DNA from: Pyrenula massariospora
Lineage: Eukaryota; Ascomycota; Eurotiomycetes; Pyrenulales; Pyrenulaceae
Length of the DNA stretch: 64,000 nucleotides
NCBI GenBank assembly: GCA_021030905.1
Contig: JAGFMI010000004.1
Span: 2,046,001 to 2,110,000 of the forward strand
Direction: 5' to 3'
Below the pieces are notes generated by a model. That model did no database searches. It worked only from the letters and a program-made list of their open reading frames with translations, and was not told where the DNA came from. This document shows positions 53,781 through 64,000 of the stretch, piece by piece (the stretch's first letter is position 1; each line of letters begins with the position of its first letter). The translations under genes were made by a program, and so were the position numbers.

Positions 53781-54633
53781 TTTTGAAACTTGGGACAGTT
53801 TACAGGATGATAGGGGCAAGTGAAAGCGGTTTTTGTACAAAGCAGTGGACAAAGCAGGAGAGCAAGAAACAGGGAACAGCGGGAAAGAGAGCGGGAATGA
53901 AATCTCCTGAGCTGGAGAGACAGATCTCGATCGTATATCATCATCGAGACAAGGCTTTCAAGTGGGCGAGAACATAATGACCTTGAGCCGCTTCTTCCGC
54001 AGCTTTACACACGTGCTGAATCACACTGGGCTCTCCCGAATCGACCAGTCCGGGCTGAGTATGTGCAGGAATCGAGGAGCTATACTGCGGTCAGAAGAAT
54101 TTAGGCAATCTCCGCCGGATGGATTACGCTAAATTCAAATCTCTCGACTTAGAATGTCAAGTAACATGCGGCGGCTTGGAGACGTGGCAGAGGTAGGTTG
54201 TGATGGTAGTGGGAAATTACTGGAGGTAATAGGTTGAGGTCGAGCCTGCCCATTGTCGCGCTACTGTCGCTGTAAGGCCCTAACGTAGTTACTTGTGCGA
54301 CTGACGGCAGAAATGCGACGCGCTTGTCGCATGAAGGATGCCCCGACACGGTAAAGTCTTGGACGGGTCGCATAGTCGCATCCCGGTCGCATTTGCCTTG
54401 CCGTTTCCGCCTTTTGGGGGCTGTGCAGTGATAACAGGTCGCAATGAGTCGCGCACCGATCGTCCTTTCCCACCGACTGCAATCGGCAACAACTACAGCT
54501 CCTGAAGACAGAGAACGGACCCCCGCAAGCATGATAGTGGCGAATGGACAGCGGTAGTGTGCTGCTCTCGGAAGTGTTCCGCTCTTGCGTCCTCTATCGC
54601 CTCATGGCCAAACGTTTCTGAAGCATACGGCAC
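53781..54633. promoter_or_regulatory. Divergent upstream region with GTCGCA cluster
   Basis: This 853 bp separates the hypothetical basic gene (minus) and the Zn cluster-ankyrin gene (plus). Its centre holds the array of GTCGC sites described separately. Confidence 0.5.
54255..54452. promoter_or_regulatory. Cluster of ten GTCGC/GCGAC sites, seven as GTCGCA
   Basis: Within 198 bp the pentamer GTCGC occurs ten times counting both strands, at 54255, 54266, 54297 (reverse), 54315 (reverse), 54326, 54367, 54375, 54386, 54438 and 54448. Seven of these extend to GTCGCA. About 0.4 would be expected by chance. Spacing is irregular and both orientations occur, so this is not a tandem repeat and looks like a dense array of factor-binding sites. 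It lies 180-380 bp before the ATG of a Zn(II)2Cys6 gene, which may regulate itself. Confidence 0.6.
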
Positions 54634-56537
54634 ATGGATGGAGCCAACTCACGGAAAACTCCACGACAATTCGTAGGAATCAAAGGTCGTCAGACGAGAA
54701 AATGCGATCAATGTCGCAGGTTGAAGAAGGCAGTATGCTCACTTGACCTCATATCCCTTTAATGTGGCTAATCAACTTAGTGCGTTGCGGCCCCCGACAA
54801 AGGCTTCTCCGACGAAGAGAAGTGTAAGCGATGCTTAGCCTTGGGCAAACCATGTGGTCCCAAGACAGTTCCGACGACTGAAGCTCTGTCAGGACATGAA
54901 CGTGCAGCGAATGAAAAGCTTTTTGCGCAGCAGAAAGGGTCCCGCGAACAGAGCGCTACATCGAGCCTTCGATCTTTTCCAAAAGGACAGTCAAAAGCAG
55001 CGCTTGGGGGATGTCATACTATAGCTTCAGAATCACCGCTAGACAATCGACCGGGCTACCTAACTTCTCCGTCAACAGGTACTGAGCAGCCCGAGACACC
55101 AGGAAGTATATACATTTGGCAGAGCAGCACTACCAGTTTCATCCCCTCCAACAAGGAGGATGATCGGATACCAAGATCACGTGTCCCCAAGCCGACAAGC
55201 TTTAAGAAATCGGGAGATCTGTAAGTTATAACACTCCCTATCTTCGGAAAGCACCTAAACAAGATATTAGGCTTAATAGCTTGACCGAATTCCTTATTTT
55301 GATCGAGTACGTGGATAAGGCATCTCATGACTTTTTCCCTGCCGACAACGCGAAAAGTGATGGTTCGGATCTGAAGGAAGACGTAAATTACTTGGTTTCA
55401 GTGCTTTATAGGAAAGTTAACAGGGTGCTTATTGAAGTTCTTGAATTGGTTGACTTTCTGAGAGGGGCTGACAACGAATCCAAATTGGAGTTGGAAAACC
55501 TGTGTTTGAAGACGCTAAATTTGATCGATACCTACGCAGATTGTTCATACATGCCACGGCTAATAATGGAAAGGAAAGCTACTATCCTACGCAAATTGAT
55601 CCAATTATACACTGACTTGGGACTTTCGATACAAATTCATCCTTTGTTAAGACGCCTTCAACAGATTTCTGGTATCGTTCTCACAGAAGAGGAACAGCAA
55701 CTACTAGTCATATCGTACAATGAAACTTCCGGTGTTATGCAGCATGTCCTTGACGCTTACGCTGTTGACACCCACGACTACCAGGAAATTTCCACTGTAA
55801 ATCTCACCCCACCTGCGATTCATCGTGCGATCCAAGATGGGGCCAGCAAGACTGTAGAACAGCTCCTCGACGAGGGAGCCTACACTATCTCAGGCGGTGA
55901 TCTCTTTGGGCGACAACCACTTCACATAGCTGCTACCTCTCCTCTACCAACTCTAATACAGAGAGTCCTCAACAGCAAACCACAAGAGGTTAATGCGCGG
56001 GATATATTCCATCGTACACCACTGCATTATGCTGCGCTGAAAGGAGATGTTGGGACTTTTAAAATGCTTGTCGACGCTGGTGCTAGTGTCGAGCAACGAG
56101 ACAAGTTCGCTAGTTCTATCATCACGTATGCTGCCGCTGAAGGGCAGGAGGACATTGTCCGATACATGGTAGAGAGTTTTCCGACCATACGTCTACAGCT
56201 ATCTTCCCCCCTTTTGATGGGACCACTTCATTCAGCGGCGGAAAACAATCAGGCAGATATCATTCGATACCTGCTCCAGCATGGGGCTCGGGACTGCACA
56301 CTCCTAGATGGTCGATCAGCCTACACCATCGCACAAGAAAATGGCTTCTCCGATTGCGCTAATGAACTACAAACCACGCACGACGAGCCTCGTGTAACGA
56401 GCAAGCAACGCGGCGTTGTCACGACTGTTCCTGAATCAGGTTCTCAACGTCAAGTGACTGAGATGGGTCCGTTGCAAAATACCGCACCGCCATATTCCGA
56501 CAACTATCAGTCTCTAAATCTGGCTCGCCTCAGCTAG
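54634..56537 (+). CDS. Zn(II)2Cys6 cluster fused to ankyrin repeats
   Basis: Three exons (54634-54732, 54781-55220, 55271-56537) give 601 residues. The zinc cluster is split by intron 1: RKCDQCRRLKKA joins CVAAPDKGF and KCKRCLALGKPCG, matching CX2CX6C and CX2CX6C. A Ser-rich linker and a helical region (LILIEYVDKASHDFF, VSVLYRKVNRVLIEVLELVD) follow. Ankyrin repeats begin near residue 365: PAIHRAIQDGASKTVEQLLD, FGRQPLHIAATSPLPTLIQR, FHRTPLHYAALKGDVGTFKM and GPLHSAAENNQADIIRYLLQ. The usual fungal-specific TF middle domain is absent. The likely role is a DNA-binding regulator with a protein-interaction C-terminus. Confidence 0.86.
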
Positions 56538-57433
56538 TGATGAGGACGTCGAAATTCGGGGGCCGAGAAGCGGACAGATTTCGAAGTAAATGCAGAAAGT
56601 CTTCTTGCCACAGTCCACGGGGCATCTCACCCACAGCACCCACGGGTAAGAAGCCCCCTCTCGATAGAGACTCGTCCATCCAAAAAAGAGCTTACAGTCA
56701 GCCGTCTTTCAGAAGCTTTAACACTAACGGAAAGCCAGAAGCGACCTTTGTACACCTTGAATATAAACACGGAATCTCTCCAGGCCACCGTTCGACGAAT
56801 AAAATCGACGGGGCACAAATACTGGCAAGTTCTCCAAGTTTTGCGGCTCAGATCTACTAAAGCAAAGGTCCACAACAGCACGGGATGACTGTCTGAAATT
56901 AGTCGGGTTTTTGGGCGCGGAGCGGATTTCGTTGTTGAAGAAATGACGGAAAGCGGCGTGACGCTCACGGATTTTGCTGCGTCTGATTTAGTAGAGAACA
57001 GTCTTGCTTGACCCAGTTATAATGATGAGATGACAGATTGGCATAAGGCAACATTGCTTGATGCATACACCTTTCCCGTGTAACCAGCGCTTGCTACCCG
57101 GTGATGCCTGGTTCATGGTAAACGCTCCTGTGTCTTAGGTAGATACCTTGATAGAGTACACAGGTCAGCATAGAGACACACTTCCAGACCCTTGGCATCA
57201 ACAAGCGTGATCATCTTAGTTTCTGTTCCTGTCTCCTGTCTCAATAAGACCATCCCAGTCTATCTCCCCAGCTTCTCAATCTATGGTATTGTCAAGTCAA
57301 ACACCCCGAAAACCCTTTCTCAGCCACCAGAGCCCCCAGAAACGACCGTATCTCCCCCAACAACCCCCTCAAACACACACCAGCTTCTCTCCATTCCCCC
57401 TCCCCCAAACCACCGCTCCCTCGCGCCACCCAC
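56538..57433. other. Convergent intergenic region with C-rich low-complexity tract
   Basis: This is 896 bp between two stops facing each other. From about 57300 to 57430 the plus strand is C/A-rich (ccccc runs), low-complexity sequence. No gene recognised. Confidence 0.4.
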
Positions 57434-59832
57434 CTAAGGCAACTTATCCCTCCCACTCAACACATCCACCATATCCTTCATCCTCATCCAAAACGACTCA
57501 TCCTTCGGCCGCCGATCACTCCAATCCGTGCCCACCGTCTCCAAGCCCTCCTTGCCCCCCATCGCCGTAAACACCACCTCGGACCCCACAATCCCAATCA
57601 CCGACGCCGACGTCTCGTCCCGCATGATCTCCTCGGGACTCTTCCCCTGAAACCCCTCAATGAACTGGCAGCACTTGATCGCCATCCGCAGGGCGCGCAC
57701 GCGGTCCATCGGCGTCGGCTTCCCGCCCTGCTGGTAGTGGCCCGGGATCGCGGGGCGGGACTCAAACCGGTTGCGCGCCTCCTCGTGGATCATGTCGGCG
57801 ATGAACTGCGTCGTGTACGTATCGCTCGCCTTTTCATTCCGTAAAATGATCTTGCCCGCGCGGCTCGCGCCCTTGTCGTTGGCGAAATTGTCGCGCAGGC
57901 ATTCGATGTCGCGCTCGAGCATGCGGATGTTGATGCCTTCTTCAGGAGTATAAACGGCGAAGGCGCCGATGCTGAGGCCGGCCATGGTGGCGATGTAGCC
58001 GGAGCGGCCGCCCTGCGTTTCGATGACGAAGACGCGGCGGCGGGAGGAGGAGGCCGACTGGCGGATCACGTCGCAGAAGCTGATCAGGGTGTTAAGGCAG
58101 GTGTCGCTGCCGAGGGAGTATTCGGAGCCAGGGACGTTGTTGGAGACCGTGGCAGGGAGGACGACGAGGGGAATGCGGAAGGCGGGAAAGTCAACGCGGG
58201 CACGGCGGAGTTCGGAGACGGAGGTGAATGCCTCAAAGCCGCCGATGACAAATAGAGCATCAAACTTGTAAAGAGAAAAGCACTCCGCTACCTTGGCCAT
58301 GTCTTCCCTAGGATCTTTGCCACGGAAGGATTTGGATGGGACAGTACGGTTAGTGCCGATTTCGCTACCACCTTCGTTGACCCATTGGTCGGCGTCAATC
58401 CATTTCACTTCACGAACAGCGCCGAGAGGCTTGTCATCGTGGTGTCGACACAGCCCAGTGAAGCTATTGTGGATAGTGAAAGGAGTGTGACCTCGATTCA
58501 TGCAATAAGCAATAGCGGCTCGAGTTGCTGGATTCATACCACCAGCTGGGGCGCCAACATGAATGATAGCTACACGCATATGCTGCGAAATTGATTAGCT
58601 AGGGGCGACAATTGGTATTTGACAAAAGGGCTGACCTTTTCTTCAGGGAGCTTTAATCTAGGATGATCGGTAGAGGTAGTGATCATGTAAGAATTGTAGT
58701 ACTCCTTGAATTCACGATCTCGGAGCCGCATTGCCGTGTCAAAGTCCTTCGCTTCAATAGCTTTCGCAACGTCCTTTGTGTCCTGCACCGCTTGAACCAG
58801 AGGCATGCGCTCGACTTTGTTTTCGCGTATGGTAATGACAGGCGAAGGGCTGTCAGGTTTAGCTTCAAGGACAGCTTTGACGGCTTCGACACCCTGTATC
58901 GTGGACAGCCACCGGTCATAAGCGCAAGCTTGACCTCCTCTCTGGATGTGGCCGAGCACGGTGACACGAGTGTCTAGTTTCAGCTTGTTTGATAACAGGT
59001 CCTTGACACTATTGGAACTAATCTTGTTCAGTTCTCTATCATGAGCACCCTCGGCGATAATGATGATCGTCCGCCTTTTACCTCTTTTGCGATGCGTAGT
59101 GACAATCTCACACATTTGTTCTTCCCACCCAGGTCGCGGAGGTTTTTCTGGTATGAAGACGTAGTCTGCCCCTGTACTAATCGAAGCCATCAATGCAAGC
59201 CAGCCGCAGTGTCTGCCCATTACTTCGATCACAAAACCTCGTTGATGCGAGCTTGCAGTATCGAACACATCATCAACGGCATGGACGATACGCTCGAGTG
59301 ACGAGTAGCATCCGATAGTTGCGTCAGTTCCGGAGAGGTCGTTATCTATTGACCCAACCAGCCCAGCTATATTCAGAACATTGTAAGGCTTGATGTCTTC
59401 CGGGCGCAACTCTTTCTTGTCGACAAGCTCTTGTAGCAGACTTGGCCATTCTGATCGAAACTTGTCCGCGCCGGTAAGACTTCCGTCTCCTCCACAGATA
59501 ATAAGGGCATCGATTCCTCTTGTTACCATGTTCTTCGCAGCTTGTAGTCTTCCAGGCCTCTGCATGAACGACATACATCTGGCTGTTCCGATCAGCGTGC
59601 CACCTTTTGATAGAAAGCCTCGGACATCGTCCCAGTGCATCTCCTGGATTAAATCTCCGCCTTGGACCAGACCTTCGTAACCCTCGTAGATAGCGTATGC
59701 TTCGCATCCCATGTGTATCGACATGCGCACGACGGCACGAACAGCTCCATTCATTCCGGGGGCATCACCGCCGCTGGTCATTACACCGACGCGGCGTTTC
59801 TTAGGCGGGGGTGGAGCTCCGTTGGTAGCCAT
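57434..59832 (-). CDS. pfk1: ATP-dependent 6-phosphofructokinase, eukaryotic two-domain type
   Basis: Two exons (58636-59832 and 57434-58582) give 781 residues. The N-terminal catalytic half has VGVMTSGGDAPGMNGAVRA, CGGDGSLTGADKFR, GSIDNDLSGTDATIG with the catalytic Asp, and EVMGRHCGWLALMAS. The C-terminal half repeats the fold with changed residues (IIHVGAPAGGMNPATRAAI, VLPATVSNNVPGSEYSLGSD, ETQGGRSGYIATMAGLS), as expected for the allosteric half. It catalyses the committed step of glycolysis. The intron at 58583-58635 falls exactly between the halves. It diverges from RAD26 across 904 bp. Confidence 0.96.
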
Positions 59833-60736
59833 GATTGATAGTTGACAGCTTGATGTACACGGGGAAAGGTATGAGAGTCCTCAGTAGAGGAAAGCTCGGT
59901 GCATGAGGAGTGAGGACAAATTCAGACTATTGAAAATGTAGAAGTGTAAGTCTAATGAAGTTTGAAGGCATCCAACGTAAGGTGCCGGCGACGAAAAAGT
60001 CCGGAGCTGAGATGGGCAATTGAGAGCGATGTCAGACCCCACGAGCCCGCGCCCAGCTTTCCCAGAGGCTAGGGCCCGGGCTCGGCGCCGTGGCGGTAGC
60101 GCGCACAGCATCGTGGGACACTGGCTCCGTCGCCAGCAACGGCGGGCGTGGGGCTGCAGGAGACATTGAAATGGTGAATGAGAAAGCGTATCTCTATCTC
60201 CAGACAAGGCGGTTAGCTAACTGATAAGTAGCTACGGGCTATTTTAGGGCAGCCGCACGCCATCATAGCTCGCCATGCTGCACGGCTACCTCCCAAACCC
60301 CTCTCGCCCCTCAGAGGGCTCATCTTTATCGATAAGCCTTCCAGGACATCCCTGTAGGGATTTACTCTCCGTGATCCCCCGACGGCGAAAGGTCTTCGAG
60401 GCAAATCAACCAACGCTGTTCACGCAGGCACCTGCGACTCTGGCTGTGGGGTTAAGCAGTCCCGCACCCTTCCTGGGCACAGTAACGCCACAACTAGGCT
60501 CCCAATGACCCTAAAACTTCAAGTTTTCGCTATTCACTATTGGTTGCCTCGTGGGGACTTCAGCCGAGCCAGATTGATAAAGAGGCCTGATGCGACCCGG
60601 TCAAAAAAAATAAATGGTTTCGCCACGAAAACATCAAAAGCTTTTACCAGCTTGCTTTTCATCTCGCATGCGCAGCGCGTCCTCCGCATAGCATAACTCA
60701 GGACATCATCTCTTAAGTTTCGAAGTCGCTGACGTC
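59833..60736. promoter_or_regulatory. Divergent promoter region, PFK1 and RAD26
   Basis: This region of 904 bp lies between two divergent starts. Small frames inside it have no domain. No RNA gene was recognised. Confidence 0.45.
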
Positions 60737-63700
60737 ATGGACAGCTCTGGAGTCGACTCAGATCAAGGCGAAGGTGAGAGTGCTCATGATAACAGGAGTA
60801 AAGAATCGGAAACTCTTCGGGGCTTGCAGGCAGAAGTCCGTGATCAAGATGACCTCGAGAGGGACATCGGTCGACAGGCAGATAAGCTTTTGTTGGAGCA
60901 AGCCAACGATCGGGACGCTCAACGACTGGAAAAAACTCTCAACGTACAGGAAAAACTTGAAGGTCAAATACGTAAATTGAGAGAGCGTATTTCGCAACCT
61001 ATTGGCACCACTCTACGCTCAAAGCTGAAGAATGATGTTGACCGAATGCAAGAGCAGATTAAGGACCTTATCAAAGATGCGGAAGAGATTCAGGAGCGCA
61101 TTGACCAACGAAATGTCGAGAGCGCAAAGCAGGAGGCCGGTCCTGAAGCGAGCACATCTGGCCGTCTTCCAAATGAATCCCAAAGAGATTTTTTGATTCG
61201 AACAGGGAAAATTACACCCTTCTCAAAATTTGGCAAATCTTCCATAGCACGATCTTCGTCTAATCTTGAAGATGTGCTCCTTGATGCGGAGGAGGAGCCC
61301 GACGAGGATGCCTATGAGATTGACGAGCAGGCTGGTCAGCAAATGTCTCACCGGCATCTGAAGCTTCCCGGCTTCGCAGGTCTTGATGTCAGTTCTGAGG
61401 CATCTGATGGAGATTTCCAAGACAGTAGACCCGCCAAGCGTCGAAAGAGAGACCATGCCAAACGGTCAGCGGCCCGTACACAGGATGTGACTTCAGATAT
61501 TGAGAGTACTGATTCGTTTCAATTCGGACAGGAAGAGAGTAGTGAGGATGATTCCATGCCGAATATTCGGGACCCTGTAAGAGGGGCGAGCTCCAGGATT
61601 AAGAAAAGCGCTGGTCTGGACGAAGATGTTGAAGATCTTCGTGGTGTTGACGATGGCAATCCGGCTATCTACACACGGAGAATGAGAAGATGGATCTCTT
61701 CAAGGAGAAAGGCTCGTCAAAGATTTAACAGAGATGCAGGCGTTGCTGATTCCCATCAAGTCGAGCAACGCGATCGAGATTCCTCTCCAGAAATGAATTT
61801 TGAAGAAGGTTCTCAAGCAGAATGGCATCAACCCCACCCTACGATTCCAGATGCAGACCTCGGACAAGGTTTCAAGGTTCCGGGAGATATTTACCCAAGC
61901 CTCTTCGACTACCAAAAGACAGGTGTACAATGGCTTTGGGAACTTTACACCCAGCAAGTTGGCGGCATCATTGGCGACGAAATGGGCCTTGGCAAGACCA
62001 TCCAGATTATATCGTTCCTTGCTGGTCTGCATTACAGTGGCATGATCAACAAGCCTATAATCGTTGTTTGCCCTGCTACGGTCATGAAACAGTGGGTTAA
62101 TGAGTTCCACCGCTGGTGGCCGCCTTTCCGAGTCACGATTCTTCATGCGTCAGGCAGTGGAATGGTCAATTTACGAAAGGAGAGCAGCCAAGAAGATGAC
62201 CTTTTCGCACAGGCATGGGATCCGAATCATCAGGATAAACCTCTAAGTGCTGGCCAGAAAGCTGCAAAGAAGATCGTGAAACATGGATTGCAGCCTGGAG
62301 GAGTGCTTGTGACGACCTATGCAGGCTTGCAGTCGTATGCGCCGCTTTTGATTGGTGTGGAATGGCAATATGCCATTCTTGACGAGGGGCACAAGATTCG
62401 CAACCCAAACGCGGCAATTACCATCTACTGTAAAGAGCTGCGAACCTCGAATCGCATCATCCTCTCTGGCACGCCGATGCAAAATAACCTGCAAGAGCTA
62501 TGGTCGCTCTTCGACTTCGTCTTCCCCATGCGTCTCGGCACCCTAGTCAACTTCAAGACCCAATTCGACATCCCTATTCGCCTTGGTGGGTACGCAAATG
62601 CTTCTAATCTCCAAGTCCAAACGGCATTCAAATGTGCCGAAACCCTCAAAGACGCAATAAGTCCCTATCTCCTCCAACGCTTCAAGATCGACGTGGCGGC
62701 CGACCTTCCGAAAAAAAGCGAGCAAGTCCTGTTCTGCCGGCTAACTAAGCTACAAAGAGAGGTCTACGAGCACTTCCTCAAATCCGACGATATGGGGGCT
62801 ATTATGAACGGCAAGCGTCAGGTCCTGTATGGGGTCGACATACTACGGAAAATTTGCAACCATCCAGACCTGCAAGATCATAAGTATCTCGCTACGAAAT
62901 CGGGGTATGACTACGGAAATCCAGCAAAATCAGGCAAAATGCAAGTCGTCGGCTCTCTGCTCGAACTGTGGAAGAACACCGGCCACAAAGCTTTATTGTT
63001 TGCCCAACACAGAATCATGCTCGACATACTGGAAAAATATGTCAAGTCAATGCGCAATTTCAGATATAGACGCATGGACGGAAACACGCCCATCTCAAAC
63101 CGCCAAAGTATGGTCGACGAATTTAACAATAACCCGGACCTCCACATCTTCCTTCTTACCACCAAAGTCGGGGGCCTCGGTGTCAACCTTACGGGCGCTG
63201 ACCGTGTCATAATTTTCGACCCAGACTGGAATCCTTCTACCGACCTTCAAGCCCGCGAGCGTGCGTGGCGGTTGGGCCAGAAAAGAGAGGTAACCATCTA
63301 CCGTCTCATGACCGCCGGTACCATCGAAGAAAAAATCTACCACCGCCAGATCTTTAAGCAATTCCTCACTAACAAGATCTTGAAAGACCCCAAGCAGCGG
63401 CAGACATTCCACCTTAGCGACCTCCACGATCTGTTCAGTCTCGGAAATGAAGGCGGACCCACGGAGACAAGCACACTATTCAAGGACGCTGAGGTCCAGT
63501 ATAACGGCAGTAGTGACAAAGGAAAGGGTACAGCATCTTCAAAAGCCCAAGAAGCGTCGTCCAAAGAACCCCCCTCAGACGACAAAGCCATCCGCTCCCT
63601 AACCGGCATCTCCTCAATGGAACAATACGCCGGCGAAAAAGCCGAAGAACAGTCCAAACAACAAGAAGAAAACGCCGCCGCAGACCCCACCTCAACCTCA

Positions 63701-64000
63701 ACCTCCACCTCCTCAGACGCCCGCGTAATGTCCGCCCTCTTCTCCCGCACAAACATCCACTCCGCCATCTCCCACGAACACATCCTCGGCACCAACACCC
63801 CCGACAAATCCAAACAAGTCGACCCCCACCAAGTCGAGCTCGAGGCTCGCAAAGCCGCCGCAGAGGCAGCCAAGGAGCTCCGCCGCGCCGGCGAGCTCGC
63901 GCGCGCCGTCCCCGCGGGCACGCCGACCTGGACGGGGACGGTGGGCGTCAGCGGACGGCCCCACGAGATGAGCGCGAGCCGCGCTTTTGCTGGGAGTCGC
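60737..64000 (+). CDS. rad26: SWI/SNF-type DNA translocase RAD26/CSB, 3' end outside window
   Basis: From the ATG at 60737 the frame stays open to the window edge, 1,088 codons without an intron. The N-terminus has acidic coiled-coil sequence (DDLERDIGRQADKLLLEQAN), then a nuclear basic patch (RPAKRRKRDHAKR). The helicase core contains LFDYQKTGVQWLWELY, Walker A GDEMGLGKTIQI (about 412), VCPATVMKQW, Walker B LDEGHKIRNPNA (about 547), SGTPMQNNLQELWSLFDF, and motifs V and VI (LLTTKVGGLGVNLTGADRVI, ARERAWRLGQKREVTIYRL). The protein pushes stalled RNA polymerase II and starts transcription-coupled repair. The C-terminal part is charged and Ala-rich; its end lies beyond 64000. Confidence 0.95.
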   Translation, partial: MDSSGVDSDQGEGESAHDNRSKESETLRGLQAEVRDQDDLERDIGRQADKLLLEQANDRDAQRLEKTLNVQEKLEGQIRKLRERISQPIGTTLRSKLKNDVDRMQEQIKDLIKDAEEIQERIDQRNVESAKQEAGPEASTSGRLPNESQRDFLIRTGKITPFSKFGKSSIARSSSNLEDVLLDAEEEPDEDAYEIDEQAGQQMSHRHLKLPGFAGLDVSSEASDGDFQDSRPAKRRKRDHAKRSAARTQDVTSDIESTDSFQFGQEESSEDDSMPNIRDPVRGASSRIKKSAGLDEDVEDLRGVDDGNPAIYTRRMRRWISSRRKARQRFNRDAGVADSHQVEQRDRDSSPEMNFEEGSQAEWHQPHPTIPDADLGQGFKVPGDIYPSLFDYQKTGVQWLWELYTQQVGGIIGDEMGLGKTIQIISFLAGLHYSGMINKPIIVVCPATVMKQWVNEFHRWWPPFRVTILHASGSGMVNLRKESSQEDDLFAQAWDPNHQDKPLSAGQKAAKKIVKHGLQPGGVLVTTYAGLQSYAPLLIGVEWQYAILDEGHKIRNPNAAITIYCKELRTSNRIILSGTPMQNNLQELWSLFDFVFPMRLGTLVNFKTQFDIPIRLGGYANASNLQVQTAFKCAETLKDAISPYLLQRFKIDVAADLPKKSEQVLFCRLTKLQREVYEHFLKSDDMGAIMNGKRQVLYGVDILRKICNHPDLQDHKYLATKSGYDYGNPAKSGKMQVVGSLLELWKNTGHKALLFAQHRIMLDILEKYVKSMRNFRYRRMDGNTPISNRQSMVDEFNNNPDLHIFLLTTKVGGLGVNLTGADRVIIFDPDWNPSTDLQARERAWRLGQKREVTIYRLMTAGTIEEKIYHRQIFKQFLTNKILKDPKQRQTFHLSDLHDLFSLGNEGGPTETSTLFKDAEVQYNGSSDKGKGTASSKAQEASSKEPPSDDKAIRSLTGISSMEQYAGEKAEEQSKQQEENAAADPTSTSTSTSSDARVMSALFSRTNIHSAISHEHILGTNTPDKSKQVDPHQVELEARKAAAEAAKELRRAGELARAVPAGTPTWTGTVGVSGRPHEMSASRAFAGSR

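Noticed and set aside
1-64000. Transposons, LTR elements, CRISPR arrays or prophage
   Set aside because: No transposase, reverse transcriptase, integrase or capsid-like frame, terminal repeats or spaced repeats were recognised anywhere in the window.

Overview
The window is nuclear DNA of a filamentous ascomycete (Pezizomycotina). The evidence is short spliceosomal introns of about 45-70 bp, HET-domain genes, fungal Zn(II)2Cys6 regulators, a cell-surface Cu-only superoxide dismutase, a two-domain fungal phosphofructokinase and typical fungal orthologues (YAK1, MSP1, SNF8, MED17, RPL7, RAD26). The class cannot be fixed by reading; Leotiomycetes would fit but is only a guess. I recognised no transposon, LTR element, rRNA, tRNA or CRISPR array.

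Layout. 1-9.6 kb is housekeeping: the start of a possible NSE1 gene, a CHORD-CS co-chaperone, a glutaredoxin-like protein, an HpcH/HpaI aldolase, a universal-stress-protein gene and a CLC-type chloride/proton transporter. 11-25.5 kb is an accessory-looking stretch: a secreted GPI-anchored SOD, a gene fusing a DUF2235 alpha/beta hydrolase to a GTPase, a very large TPR-ZZ-HET protein, a pectate lyase and a second HET protein. 26-46 kb is dense and conserved: a LysM-motif protein, a Ctf1/FarA-like regulator, MSP1, RPL7 with a box C/D snoRNA in its second intron, SNF8, YAK1, MED17 and a group II PLP decarboxylase. 46-64 kb carries a tiny DUF427 gene, the glycine-cleavage P-protein, two small hypothetical genes, a Zn cluster-ankyrin fusion preceded by a dense array of GTCGCA sites, phosphofructokinase and a RAD26/CSB gene that runs off the right edge.

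Most likely novelty. The DUF2235-GTPase fusion (12,760-16,150) next to two HET genes is the best candidate for an undescribed system. Its nine exons splice to a continuous 964-codon frame with an apparently intact hydrolase triad and a P-loop that lacks the usual Ser/Thr after lysine. The intronic snoRNA and the GTCGCA cluster are the other two signals that ordinary gene calling would miss. Exon joins were worked out by hand from frame and homology logic; no search was run.
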